Below, one piece after another: positions 1 through 8,107 of a stretch of 38,039 nucleotides of DNA. The stretch spans positions 1 to 38,039 of the forward strand of contig JAEVZK010000140.1 in NCBI GenBank assembly GCA_023392285.1, in the 5' to 3' direction. The notes beneath the pieces were generated by a model, which worked only from the letters and a program-made list of their open reading frames with translations, was not told the origin of the DNA and did not search any database. A program made the position numbers and the translations under genes. Each line of letters opens with the position of its first letter. Position 1 is the first letter of the stretch. Source of the DNA: Armatimonadota bacterium (GTDB lineage Bacteria; Armatimonadota; Fimbriimonadia; Fimbriimonadales; Fimbriimonadaceae).

Positions 1-66
1 CACCCGCGAGAACCCTGCCAACAGCAGGTGATCCGCAAGCCGGCGCCGGGAAGCAGGGCTTACCAT
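1..66 (-). CDS. IS3-family transposase OrfB, N-terminal fragment (window edge)
   Basis: From an ATG at 66-64 this frame reads MVSPASRRRLADHLLLAGFS and stays open to the edge. The SRRRLADHLL..AGFSR pattern is the usual start of OrfB in IS3-family transposases, upstream of the DDE integrase core, which is not in the window. The ATG overlaps the end of orfA (its stop is at 62-60), so OrfB could be made by coupled re-initiation, or as an OrfAB fusion by -1 slippage on the four A residues at 69-66. The cut is due to the window, not to a visible mutation. Confidence 0.75.
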   Translation of the reverse strand, partial: MVSPASRRRLADHLLLAGFSRV

Positions 67-326
67 TTTCCCTTGACCGCCTCCTTGTAAGCATCGATGT
101 CCAGCGCCTGACTCGCCACGATCCGCATCAGCCGCCGGTTCTCCTCTTGAAGAGCCTTCAGCTCGGCAAGCTCGCACACACCCATCCCCGCATAACGCTT
201 GCGCCACTGGTACAAAGTCTGCACGTTGACGCCGTGATTCCGCGCCACCGAAGCGATCGTCGCACCCGCGTCGATCTCCTGGAGCATCTTCAATATCTGC
301 TCCTGCGTGTATCTCTTGCTACTCAT
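60..326 (-). CDS. IS3-family transposase OrfA (helix-turn-helix)
   Basis: An 88-residue protein of the usual OrfA length. Residues about 6-45 form the helix-turn-helix that binds the element's ends (RYTQEQILKML, then VARNHGVNVQTLYQWRKRY). Residues about 52-75 (LAELKALQEENRRLMRIVA) are the leucine-zipper-like coiled coil used for multimerisation. A good ribosome site (AGGAG/GAGGA) lies just upstream of the ATG at 326. It precedes and overlaps orfB, the normal IS3 layout. The frame is intact, so the copy may be recent or active. Confidence 0.88.
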   Translation of the reverse strand: MSSKRYTQEQILKMLQEIDAGATIASVARNHGVNVQTLYQWRKRYAGMGVCELAELKALQEENRRLMRIVASQALDIDAYKEAVKGKW

Positions 327-370
327 TCCTCTTCTCCTCTTAGCAGGAGACGAAACCTAGGGGTCATCCG

Positions 371-395
371 TGGTCAGTTTACGGGGAACTGGTCA
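371..395 (-). repeat. IS terminal region with two TGACCA boxes
   Basis: The outer 25 bases of the element contain two direct copies of TGGTCA (plus strand), at 371-376 and 390-395, with starts 19 bases apart. The outermost copy is the predicted end of the element. Paired boxes about two helical turns apart at a transposon end could be transposase contacts. The boundary is inferred from one side only. Confidence 0.5.
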
Positions 396-568
396 ATCAG
401 GTTGAGGCAGGGGATGAGAAGACCTAGCGCGTACCAGCCAGGATAGCCAGCTTTTGTGGCGATTCTCCAGTACATGTACACGAAGAAGACCGCAATCGCG
501 ATGTAAAACAGAAGAATGCCAATGCCGAGTCCGCCGAATAGGAGGCCAGCTGCAGAATTATCGTTCAT
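374..568 (-). pseudogene. Small membrane protein gene broken by the IS insertion
   Basis: From ATG 568 the frame gives about 57 native residues: a glycine-rich start, a hydrophobic helix (LLFYIAIAVFFVYMYW), then KAGYPGWYALGLLIPCLNL. That second block resembles a family of small two- to three-helix bacterial membrane proteins of unknown function, in which a further hydrophobic stretch normally follows. Here the frame instead reads IDQFPVN and stops, and those codons lie in the end of the insertion element. The 3' part of the gene should be on the far side of the element, outside the window. An in-frame TTG at 604 is an alternative start, but the ATG fits the family better. Function unknown. 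Confidence 0.7.
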
Positions 569-621
569 ACGCCCTACTGTAAGGGAAGAATAAACTGTTC
601 GCAAGGGGTTAATGTAAAACT

Positions 622-1215
622 GTGGAGACGGGGAATCTGGTAGTTGGCGTCACAGGCGCAAGCGGCGCCATTTATGCGCAGCGGTTTTTGGTCCAGGTGG
701 CGGCCATGTATCAACGCATTCTGCTGATCATGAGCAATCAGGCTTTTCAGGTAGCGGAGACTGAACTGGGGGTGAGCCTGGACAGAAGCGCTTTTGACAC
801 GAAGGATTGGTTGGGCGCGAGCTTGCCAAATATCGAGCTGCTGAACGAGCGTGATTACTTCACTCCTCCCGCGAGCGGCTCATTTCGGCATGACGGCATG
901 GTGATTGTGCCTTGCTCGATGGGAACGGCAGGACGGCTCGCGAACGGGATTTCGGATGATCTGCTGACTCGATCTGCGGATGTATGCTTGAAGGAACGGC
1001 GCCCGCTCATCCTGGTGCCGCGCGAAATGCCGATGAATCTGATCATGCTCCGCAATCTCACTTCCTTGGCCGAGGCGGGTGCCACGATCTTGCCTGCATG
1101 TCCGGCTTGGTATACGCGGCCAGCTTCACTTGAGGAACTCGCGGACACTGTGGTGGCGAGAATCCTGCAATCTCTTGGAAAGCAGCAGCAGGTGATGAAA
1201 GAGTGGATGGTTTGA
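622..1215 (+). CDS. ubiX: UbiX-type flavin prenyltransferase
   Basis: 197 residues, the normal size for UbiX/Pad1. The enzyme joins dimethylallyl phosphate to reduced FMN to make prenylated FMN, the cofactor of UbiD-type decarboxylases. The flavodoxin-like start VVGVTGASGAIYAQRF and the block VPCSMGTAGRLANGISDDLL, followed by KERRPLILVPREMPM, are family hallmarks for phosphate and flavin binding. The start is GTG at 622, chosen because it places the GASG motif at the usual distance from the N-terminus; an AAGGGG lies 13 bases upstream. No ubiD or other quinone gene is adjacent, so the partner decarboxylase must be elsewhere. Confidence 0.93.
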   Translation: METGNLVVGVTGASGAIYAQRFLVQVAAMYQRILLIMSNQAFQVAETELGVSLDRSAFDTKDWLGASLPNIELLNERDYFTPPASGSFRHDGMVIVPCSMGTAGRLANGISDDLLTRSADVCLKERRPLILVPREMPMNLIMLRNLTSLAEAGATILPACPAWYTRPASLEELADTVVARILQSLGKQQQVMKEWMV

Positions 1216-1337
1216 GCGATCTAACTCGGTTTGGGTAAATTCATCACGCTTATCGGCAGCGAATCGAAGATTGCTGCTTCTACCTGATAACATCAATGGG
1301 AACGGATCAGTCGCAACGAAGCGCCTGCTCAACATTT

Positions 1338-1342
1338 GGAGG
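1338..1342 (+). promoter_or_regulatory. Ribosome binding site GGAGG that decides the lipoprotein start
   Basis: GGAGG directly abuts an in-frame ATG at 1343 but sits 9 bases before the ATG at 1352. The second spacing is right for initiation, so I place the start of the binding protein at 1352. This also gives a normal lipoprotein signal peptide (MRATSLAIFAILGIFIAGC). Confidence 0.7.
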
Positions 1343-1351
1343 ATGAATTAT

Positions 1352-2392
1352 ATGAGGGCTACATCACTTGCCATCTTTGCCATTCTTGGCATTTTCATCG
1401 CCGGCTGCGGGAGCGGCAATAGCGGCGACACGAACAGCACGACGAGCACGAGTGCCACCGGGGGCTCGGCAAACAGCACCGGCGGCGATATTCAGATTGC
1501 CGTCATCCCTAAGGGCTCAACTCACGACTATTGGAAGCACGTGCATCAAGGCGCGAACGAGGCCGCCAAGGAACTTGGAGTCACGATCAACTTCCAGGGA
1601 CCTGAAAAAGAGGATGATAAGGAAAGCCAGATTCGTATGATCGAGACGATGATCTCGAAGGGCGTCAAGGGAATTGTGCTGGCACCGCTCGACGATCAGG
1701 CGCTCGCGGAGCCAGTCGCCAACGCGAAAAAGGCGGGCATTCCAGTCGTGATTATCGACTCGGGCCTGTCTGGCAGCGACTACATCAGCATGGTCTCAAC
1801 CGACAACGAGAAAGGCGGCCATATGGCTGGACAAGAGATGATCCGGCTGCTCGGTGACAAAGGCGGGAAAATCGCAGTTCTGCGTTACGCCGCGGGATCG
1901 GCTTCTACCGATGCTCGCGAAAAGGGCTTTATCGATGAGATTAAATCGAACGGCAAGAACATTCAGATCGTGAGCATGGATCAATTTGCGGGACCAACCC
2001 GCGAGACCGCGGCAAAAGCGAGTGAGAACCTCTTGGCGGCCTACCGCAAGCCGGACGGCACCTTGGGTTTGGACGGCATCTATTGTCCGAACGAGTCCTC
2101 AACTGCGGGGATGTTGAAGACTCTCGAGAATAACAATTGGGCCGGTAAGGTCAAGTTCGTTGGCTTCGACGCCGCTCCGGACCTGATCGATGCCCTGAAC
2201 AAGGGTGAGATCGATGCCTTGGTCGTCCAAAACCCAGAGAAGATGGGCCACGACGGCGTAAAGGTTCTGGTGGATTACATCAAGGGCAATAAAGATGTGC
2301 CGAAGATGGAGGATACGGGGGCCACGCTCGTGACGAAGGCGAATGTCAACTCGCCAGAAGTAGCCAAACTTGTGGAGCCCGCCAAAGAATAA
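1352..2392 (+). CDS. Sugar-type ABC transporter substrate-binding lipoprotein (RbsB-like)
   Basis: Extracytoplasmic binding protein of the ribose/xylose class (periplasmic-binding-protein-like domain). Residues 1-19 are a lipoprotein signal ending IAGC, with Cys19 as the predicted lipidated residue. A Ser/Thr/Gly-rich linker follows, then two Rossmann-like lobes from about residue 48 (IQIAVIPKGSTHDYWKHVHQ, then GIVLAPLDDQAL, and the late KFVGFDAAPDLIDALNKGEI), which are typical of the family. The permease gene starts on the base after its stop codon. The ligand cannot be named from sequence. Because hutH follows, a non-sugar ligand is possible, but the fold alone favours a carbohydrate or related small polar molecule. 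Confidence 0.9.
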   Translation: MRATSLAIFAILGIFIAGCGSGNSGDTNSTTSTSATGGSANSTGGDIQIAVIPKGSTHDYWKHVHQGANEAAKELGVTINFQGPEKEDDKESQIRMIETMISKGVKGIVLAPLDDQALAEPVANAKKAGIPVVIIDSGLSGSDYISMVSTDNEKGGHMAGQEMIRLLGDKGGKIAVLRYAAGSASTDAREKGFIDEIKSNGKNIQIVSMDQFAGPTRETAAKASENLLAAYRKPDGTLGLDGIYCPNESSTAGMLKTLENNNWAGKVKFVGFDAAPDLIDALNKGEIDALVVQNPEKMGHDGVKVLVDYIKGNKDVPKMEDTGATLVTKANVNSPEVAKLVEPAKE

Positions 2393-3403
2393 ATGGCAGA
2401 AGCAGGGCCAGTTTCGCCAAATGCCGTTGCGCAGCCGACCGTTGCGGGTCGGCTGCAGGAACTGGCTTCTGCTTTCAACCTACTCGGGCTAGTCGTCGCG
2501 TCGATTCTGCTCTACATCTATTTTTGGTGGAGGCTTCCCGGCACATTTTTGACCTTTTACAATATCGAGACGATCGCTCGGCAGGCTACGATCGTTTCGA
2601 TGGCAGCGCTCGGGATGACGCTCATCATCATCGCCGGAGCGATAGATCTGTCGATCGGCTCGGCCGTAGCGCTCGTCACGGTGGTGATCGCCACTGCCCT
2701 TGAACGCTACGGGGCGTTCGTGTCACTGCTCTTTGGAGTGGCAGCTGGCGGCGTTTCGGGTCTTTTTAACGGCTTGGTTGTCGCGAAGCTAAACGTCGGA
2801 CCCTTTATTGTCACCCTTGGAACGTTGCTCATGTTTCGAGGCGTCGCGAGAGGCATTGGGCACGACAACACCGTTACCGCCCCTAAGACGTGGTTGAACG
2901 ACCTTCTCACGGTTCTAGGGGAAAAGGAGCGATGGATGATTTTTCCAACCGGAGTGTGGTTCACCCTTTTAATGGCGGTTGGCGTGTCGCTGCTGCTCCG
3001 GAAGTCGGTTTTTGGCCGGCACATCGTGGCGATCGGCTCGAACGAGACGGCGGCTAAGATGAGTGGAGTTCACGTGGATCGAGTGAAGCTGGGCGTCTTC
3101 GTCCTCGGCGGAATCTTCACAGGATTGGCGGGCGTCATGCAGTTTTCCCGTCTCACGGTCGGCGATCCCACCGTGGCGGTTGGACTCGAACTCGACGTGA
3201 TTGCGGCGGTCGTGATCGGCGGGGCCTCGCTGAATGGTGGTCAGGGCTCCATATTGGGAAGCATCATTGGTGCCGTTTTCATGACGACGCTTGCAAATGG
3301 TTTTGCGCAGATGGGAATGCCCGAATGGATTCGTCAGATCGTCACTGGTGGAATCATCGTTCTGGCCGTCGCTCTCGACCGGCTCCGGGTGCGGGCTAAG
3401 TAA
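2393..3403 (+). CDS. ABC transporter permease, RbsC-like (BPD_transp_2)
   Basis: 336 residues with about eight to ten hydrophobic segments. The blocks GMTLIIIAGAIDLSIGSAVAL, GPFIVTLGTLLMFRGVA and VIAAVVIGGASLNGGQGSI are the core signatures of ribose-type permeases; the last includes the loop thought to contact the ATPase. It abuts the binding-protein gene with no spacer and overlaps hutH by one base, so the three are surely cotranscribed and coupled. No ATPase gene of the RbsA type is present between ubiX and hutH, which is unusual; the energising subunit must come from another locus if the transporter works. Confidence 0.9.
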   Translation: MAEAGPVSPNAVAQPTVAGRLQELASAFNLLGLVVASILLYIYFWWRLPGTFLTFYNIETIARQATIVSMAALGMTLIIIAGAIDLSIGSAVALVTVVIATALERYGAFVSLLFGVAAGGVSGLFNGLVVAKLNVGPFIVTLGTLLMFRGVARGIGHDNTVTAPKTWLNDLLTVLGEKERWMIFPTGVWFTLLMAVGVSLLLRKSVFGRHIVAIGSNETAAKMSGVHVDRVKLGVFVLGGIFTGLAGVMQFSRLTVGDPTVAVGLELDVIAAVVIGGASLNGGQGSILGSIIGAVFMTTLANGFAQMGMPEWIRQIVTGGIIVLAVALDRLRVRAK

Positions 3404-4905
3404 TGTTGACCTTGTCTGGGCAGCCGCTCAAGTTAGAACAAATTTGCGACGTCGCGATTCGCGGCGAGAAAGTCTGCCTTGGCGAAGATGCGCAGGCCCG
3501 GGTTCGTTCTTCGAGAGGGGTAGTCGAAGCAATCATCGAGCGAGGCGAGACGGTTTATGGCGTCAATACGGGCTTCGGCAAACTGTCAGAAGTCACCATT
3601 CCGATTTCGGAGCTGGGCAGACTTCAGCTCAATTTGGTTCGGAGCCATGCGTGTGGGGTCGGCACCCCCCTCTCGATTCCTGAGACTCGGGCGCTGATGC
3701 TGTTGCGAGCAAACGTCTTGGCGGCTGGTTTTAGCGGAGCTCGCTTGCATGTGTTGGAATGTCTGCTGGACATGCTGAACCAAGGAGTTCATCCGGTTGT
3801 TCCAGAGCAGGGCAGTGTTGGAGCGAGCGGCGATCTGGCACCGCTAGCTCACCTTGCACTGGGAGTGATTGGTGAAGGTGAATGCCACTTCCGGGGAGAG
3901 CGAATTCCAACAGCGAAAGCGCTAGCAACATGCGGAATTCAAAGCATCACGCTTGCGGCAAAGGAAGGACTTGCCCTTCTGAATGGCACTCAGGCCATTG
4001 GAGCAACCGGATCGCTGGCGCTTTCCCGTGTCCTCTCGCTGATCGAAGTTGCCGATCTGGCCGGAGCGATGAGTCTTGAGGCGCTGCTCGGAACTCCAGT
4101 GGCCTTCGATCCACAGATTCAAGATGCTCGTCCCCATCCCGGCCAACTTGAAGCGGCGGCTAATCTACGTCGACTGCTTGAGGGATCCGAGATCAGAGAC
4201 TCTCATCTCGTGGGAGACCCGCGCGTACAAGATGCTTACAGCCTGCGGTGCATGCCTCAAGTGCACGGAGCAGTGCGTGGCGCAATGAGACACGTTCAAG
4301 AGGTCCTGTTCATCGAATCCGGTTCGGGGACGGACAACCCACTCGTGTTTTCAGAGACCGGAGATGTCCTATCTGGCGGCAACTTCCATGGAGCCCCTCT
4401 TGCCATGGCTCTGGACTACGCGGCAATCGCAGTTACGGAGCTGGCGAATATCAGCGAGCGTCGCATAGAACGGCTGATCAATCCGGACATCAACGAACAT
4501 TTGCCGCCCTTCCTTACCAAGGACCCAGGATGCAGTTCAGGATTCATGATCCCGCACGTGACCGCCGTCGCTCTCATCAATGAATGCAAGGTGCTGTCTC
4601 ATCCGGCGAGCGTGGACAATCTACCCACTTCCGGGGGCAAGGAGGATCACGTCAGCATGGGCATGACCGCAGCCCTCAAGCTGCGCAGAATCGTCGATAA
4701 CGTCGAACGGGTGCTTGCAATCGAACTTTTAGCCGCTGCGGAAGGTTTAGAATATCGACGACCGCTAAAAGCGGGGAAGGGCGTGGAACAAGGTTATCAA
4801 GTATTGCGGAAAATTGCCGCGCCAGTGCTTGCCGATCGTGCATTAACCGATGATATAGAGAATGTTGCCCAAGCGGTCCGCGAAGGTGCGTTCAAACCGC
4901 TCTGA
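3403..4905 (+). CDS. hutH: Histidine ammonia-lyase
   Basis: 500 residues, the usual length. It deaminates L-histidine to urocanate with the self-made MIO cofactor, formed from Ala141-Ser142-Gly143 inside GSVGASGDLAPLAHLAL. The selectivity-loop pair Ser-His in NLVRSHACGVG is the histidine-lyase form rather than the tyrosine or phenylalanine type. Other core blocks are YGVNTGFGK, the segment around QDAYSLRCMPQVHG, and GKEDHVSMGM. Its ATG overlaps the permease stop (TAATG), so translation is coupled to the transporter genes. No hutU, hutI or other later histidine-degradation gene is in the window. Confidence 0.95.
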   Translation: MLTLSGQPLKLEQICDVAIRGEKVCLGEDAQARVRSSRGVVEAIIERGETVYGVNTGFGKLSEVTIPISELGRLQLNLVRSHACGVGTPLSIPETRALMLLRANVLAAGFSGARLHVLECLLDMLNQGVHPVVPEQGSVGASGDLAPLAHLALGVIGEGECHFRGERIPTAKALATCGIQSITLAAKEGLALLNGTQAIGATGSLALSRVLSLIEVADLAGAMSLEALLGTPVAFDPQIQDARPHPGQLEAAANLRRLLEGSEIRDSHLVGDPRVQDAYSLRCMPQVHGAVRGAMRHVQEVLFIESGSGTDNPLVFSETGDVLSGGNFHGAPLAMALDYAAIAVTELANISERRIERLINPDINEHLPPFLTKDPGCSSGFMIPHVTAVALINECKVLSHPASVDNLPTSGGKEDHVSMGMTAALKLRRIVDNVERVLAIELLAAAEGLEYRRPLKAGKGVEQGYQVLRKIAAPVLADRALTDDIENVAQAVREGAFKPL

Positions 4906-4950
4906 ATCCCCACTTGCGGCGGTTGCGTAGATTATTGCAAGAAGCAGTCG

Positions 4951-7900
4951 ATGACCGTGTCCAATTTTGCTGAATCGGATGAGATGCGATTGCCTCAGCG
5001 CGCTGTTTCATTTGCAGCTTTCTTGCTGCTTGCGTTCATCTTTTGCATTGCGGTTCGCCCGACGATTGGCGAGTCTGGCCTCTTCGTCTGGCAGCCAGAG
5101 ACCGCCTTCGCTGCGCTTTCTTTTATTCTCTTTGGCTGGTGGACGGCTCCAGTGGTCCTGCTGGGCCTGGCCATAGAAAGCTGGAATACGCCGCATTTGG
5201 GTCTGAACCCCGGCTTCATCCTTACCGAAACCCTTCTCAATCTCTCCACCGCCGCTATCGTCGCGACAAGCGCGAAATACCTGCGTCCAGAGGGGCAAAA
5301 GTGGGGAAGTCAAGGGGCTGTGCTGTACTTCGTAGTTGCATCGGTCGGTGCGTCGCTGCTCGCTGCGCTTTCGCCGTGGATGTTCCTGCGAATGACGGAA
5401 GGAAGCCAGAGCTTTGTCCTCGGTTGGCTCTCTACTTGCACTCCGATCATTGCGCTGGTGCCGGTTGCCATGGTCATCCGCTCATGGGTCAAGACGGAGC
5501 CTCGCCCGGACTTCTTCAAGTACATCCATCGAGGCAACGATGGAATGCTCGTCACGGCCCAATACGCCACCTTGTTTTTGCTGACGGGCTATGTCGTGAT
5601 CGCGCGCCAGGCGGCTGGAGCGCTCGATGTGTTTCCAATTTTTGCTCCAGTCTTCTGGTTTGCTCTCACCGCCGGACTTGAGGGCGCGGCGGTAAGCGTA
5701 TTCTTGGTTGAGCTCTTATTGGTGCTGGGCTCGACACTGATGAAGCCCGACCTCGGGGCATTCACGAACTCGCAAATTGCTACCCTGATCACAAGCCTCA
5801 CCGGATTGATTGCCGGTGCGCTCGTCACTTCTCGTCGCGCGGTCGAGGACAAGCTGCGCAACCAAGGAGAAAGCCTTCGGCGGCAGCTTGCGGAGGCGCA
5901 AGTCATCAGGAGGCTCACCGACTCGATCATTGCCCTTAATCACGAGAGCGCACTCTTCGAGTTGGGCGCTGAATCGATCGGCCAACAGCTCGCGCCGGAC
6001 GAGGTGATCATTCTCCGAATCGACCTCGCTTCCGGCGGTGCCGAGACTTTGAGCAGTTGGAGGTTAAATGCTCGATGCGAGTCAAAGCTTCAGAAGACCT
6101 TGCCTCAGTCGGAGTTTCAGCCGATGTGGGCGAGATTGGAAGAGAGCCGAACCACACTGCTCTCGTCTGCCGATTCGCCCTCCAAACTGTTAACCAATCA
6201 CAACCTCGACGTTGCTTTGCATGGCGGATTGGGTCTGCAAAGCCTGATGATTCAGCCATTTGCCTTCGACCCAGGGGGTTTCTATGCTGCGTTCATTTCT
6301 ACAAACGATCGGCCCCGGCTTTGGCTTTCCGAAGATGCTGAGTTCGCGGGAGCAATCTGCGACCAGATAACTCTCGCCCTTCAGAAAATGAAGCTGCTAA
6401 ACGAGCGAGAGGAAAGGACACGCTCCTTTAATCAGATGAGCCAAGCGATCGTTGCCAACACGGGAGACGCATTCTTCGTCAACCTGATTTTACGTCTGGC
6501 GGACGCAACGGGCGCACCGGTCGCCTATCTGATCAAGTTGGAGGATGACGGAGAGACGGCACTGCCCATGGCACTTCTGGAATTTGGGACATTGAGGCAG
6601 TTGGGCAAGTTTAAAGTTCAGGGCACTCCAACCGCAGCGGTCGTGCAGGAAGGATCAATCGCCTTACACGATGGAGCGCTTGAGCGGTTCCCGCGGATGG
6701 CTGAAGTGTTTGGCTATCATCCTCGGGGGTTCGCTGGCATCCGTTTGAACGATGTTTCTGGTTCGACTTTGGGAACGCTTTGCGTGGTCAGCGATCAAGT
6801 ATTCGAGGATCCTGAGCACGTTGTTTCGGTCCTCCGAATCTTCGCGACAAGAGTTGCGGCCGAAATTGAACGCGAACTGAGGGAGAAAGCACTCCGCGCA
6901 AGTGAATCGAGCTATCGTCGCCTTTTGGAGACCGCTCGGGAAGGTATCATCTTCACCGACGCTAACGGAAGGATCAGTTACGCTAATGCGGAGGTCGCCT
7001 CCCTGATTGGCTGCGCTCCAGAAGAATTGATCGGAACGGACTTATCTTCGCACTTCGAAACCCCTTCGGAACACCCTGAGCTTGCCTCCGACTCGACTAT
7101 AACTCGGCTGCACCAAGTGGACTTGGAGCTCCGGAGACGCGATGGCTCGACCATTTGGACGATGGTGGCATTCAGCCCGATCTTAGATGATTTAGATAAG
7201 TTCGAAGGCCGCCTTGCGATGATCACCGATATTTCAGAACGGAAGCGGGCAGAGCAGGATCTGGAAGAGCGAGTGCGGGAACGCACCGCCGAACTCACCG
7301 CAGCCAATCAAGAGCTCGAAAGCTTTTGCTATTCGATTTCCCACGATCTTCGACAGCCCCTGCGTGCGATCGACGGGTTTAGCCGTGCCGTGATCGAGGA
7401 TTCAGGTGATTCACTCGCCGAGGAGAGTCAACAGCACCTGGAGCGGGTGAGGAAAGCGGCGCGGCGAATGTCGGACCTGATCGACGCCCTTTTGCGGCTC
7501 TCCCGTCTCAGCCGCATGGAGATGAATCGCGAACGGGTGGACTTGTCCACGATGGCTGAAGGCTTGCTAAGCGAAATGAAGGCGACCGAACCGAATTCTG
7601 TGCATACATTCAGTGTGCGTCGCGGCATGAACTGTAAAGGCGATCCAAAACTTCTTCACATCGTCTTAGAAAACCTCATCGGCAATGCTTGGAAATTTTC
7701 GAGCAAATCAGAAGCACCTTTCATCGAGGTCGGCTATGGAAAGCACGGCGGCAAGAACGCCTTCTATGTGCGAGATAATGGGATTGGCTTTGACATGTCT
7801 TATGAATCCAAGCTGTTCAAACCTTTCGAGCGCCTCCATTCGGATACCGAGTTCTATGGAACTGGCATTGGGCTTGCTACGGTGGCGAGAGTCATCAAGC

Positions 7901-7971
7901 GCCATGGCGGAGAAATCTGGGCGCATAGCGAGCCGCAGAAGGGCGCGTGCTTCTTCTTCACCTTGCCCTGA
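4951..7971 (+). CDS. Membrane sensor histidine kinase, MASE1-GAF-PAS-HisKA-HATPase
   Basis: A 1006-residue hybrid of sensing modules. Residues about 15-290 are a MASE1-like membrane sensor with roughly eight hydrophobic segments. Two GAF-like regions follow (about 320-480 and 490-645, both divergent), then a PAS domain from about 655 (YRRLLETAREGIIFTDANG) ending MITDISERK. A coiled coil leads to the HisKA box SISHDLRQPLRAIDGF, where His798 is the predicted phosphoacceptor. The ATP-binding domain has the N box (ENLIGNAWKFS), DNGIGFD and YGTGIGLATV. There is no receiver domain and no response-regulator gene nearby, so the partner is unknown. The gene starts 45 bases after hutH with no clear terminator between, so it may be partly cotranscribed. 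A second in-frame ATG at 4984 is possible. Confidence 0.9.
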   Translation: MTVSNFAESDEMRLPQRAVSFAAFLLLAFIFCIAVRPTIGESGLFVWQPETAFAALSFILFGWWTAPVVLLGLAIESWNTPHLGLNPGFILTETLLNLSTAAIVATSAKYLRPEGQKWGSQGAVLYFVVASVGASLLAALSPWMFLRMTEGSQSFVLGWLSTCTPIIALVPVAMVIRSWVKTEPRPDFFKYIHRGNDGMLVTAQYATLFLLTGYVVIARQAAGALDVFPIFAPVFWFALTAGLEGAAVSVFLVELLLVLGSTLMKPDLGAFTNSQIATLITSLTGLIAGALVTSRRAVEDKLRNQGESLRRQLAEAQVIRRLTDSIIALNHESALFELGAESIGQQLAPDEVIILRIDLASGGAETLSSWRLNARCESKLQKTLPQSEFQPMWARLEESRTTLLSSADSPSKLLTNHNLDVALHGGLGLQSLMIQPFAFDPGGFYAAFISTNDRPRLWLSEDAEFAGAICDQITLALQKMKLLNEREERTRSFNQMSQAIVANTGDAFFVNLILRLADATGAPVAYLIKLEDDGETALPMALLEFGTLRQLGKFKVQGTPTAAVVQEGSIALHDGALERFPRMAEVFGYHPRGFAGIRLNDVSGSTLGTLCVVSDQVFEDPEHVVSVLRIFATRVAAEIERELREKALRASESSYRRLLETAREGIIFTDANGRISYANAEVASLIGCAPEELIGTDLSSHFETPSEHPELASDSTITRLHQVDLELRRRDGSTIWTMVAFSPILDDLDKFEGRLAMITDISERKRAEQDLEERVRERTAELTAANQELESFCYSISHDLRQPLRAIDGFSRAVIEDSGDSLAEESQQHLERVRKAARRMSDLIDALLRLSRLSRMEMNRERVDLSTMAEGLLSEMKATEPNSVHTFSVRRGMNCKGDPKLLHIVLENLIGNAWKFSSKSEAPFIEVGYGKHGGKNAFYVRDNGIGFDMSYESKLFKPFERLHSDTEFYGTGIGLATVARVIKRHGGEIWAHSEPQKGACFFFTLP

Positions 7972-8046
7972 ACCGTACTTCTTATTGCGCAAAGCAAGGC
8001 AAGTCCCTCGCAGAATTGTTAAAGTTTCTCATTTGGGGGAGACGGC

Positions 8047-8096
8047 ACGGTTCTTGTTGGCGTAATCTAAACCGTCGGCGAGTTCTTCGCCAAGGA
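8047..8096 (+). promoter_or_regulatory. Structured leader of the prepilin-like gene
   Basis: The 136-base gap before the prepilin-like gene contains two possible stems: ACGGTT at 8047-8052 with AACCGT at 8070-8075, and GGCGA at 8077-8081 with TCGCC at 8087-8091. The second hairpin ends right before AAGGA (8092-8096), the likely ribosome site, 11 bases from the ATG. This could modulate translation. The stems are short and I see no clear promoter hexamers. Confidence 0.3.
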
Positions 8097-8107
8097 CAAA
8101 TCACCCA

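Larger units (their letters stand above)
1..395 (-). mobile_element. IS3-family insertion sequence, 5' part (runs off the left edge)
   Basis: The element reads on the minus strand and is cut by the window edge. Visible parts are an IS3-type orfA, the first 22 codons of orfB in the -1 frame, and the transposon end. I place the outer end at about 395 because the minus-strand sequence there starts TGACC, matching the TG start usual for IS3-family ends, and because the small membrane-protein frame next to it stops resembling its family exactly there. The second end and the target duplication lie outside the window. Confidence 0.8.

Noticed and set aside
1796..1984. 62-codon minus-strand frame opposite the binding-protein gene
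   Set aside because: It lies inside a well-supported gene on the other strand and has no protein-like motif or ribosome site.
3403..4905. Phenylalanine or tyrosine ammonia-lyase instead of HutH
   Set aside because: The selectivity loop carries Ser-His (RSHACG), typical of histidine lyases, and the length fits.
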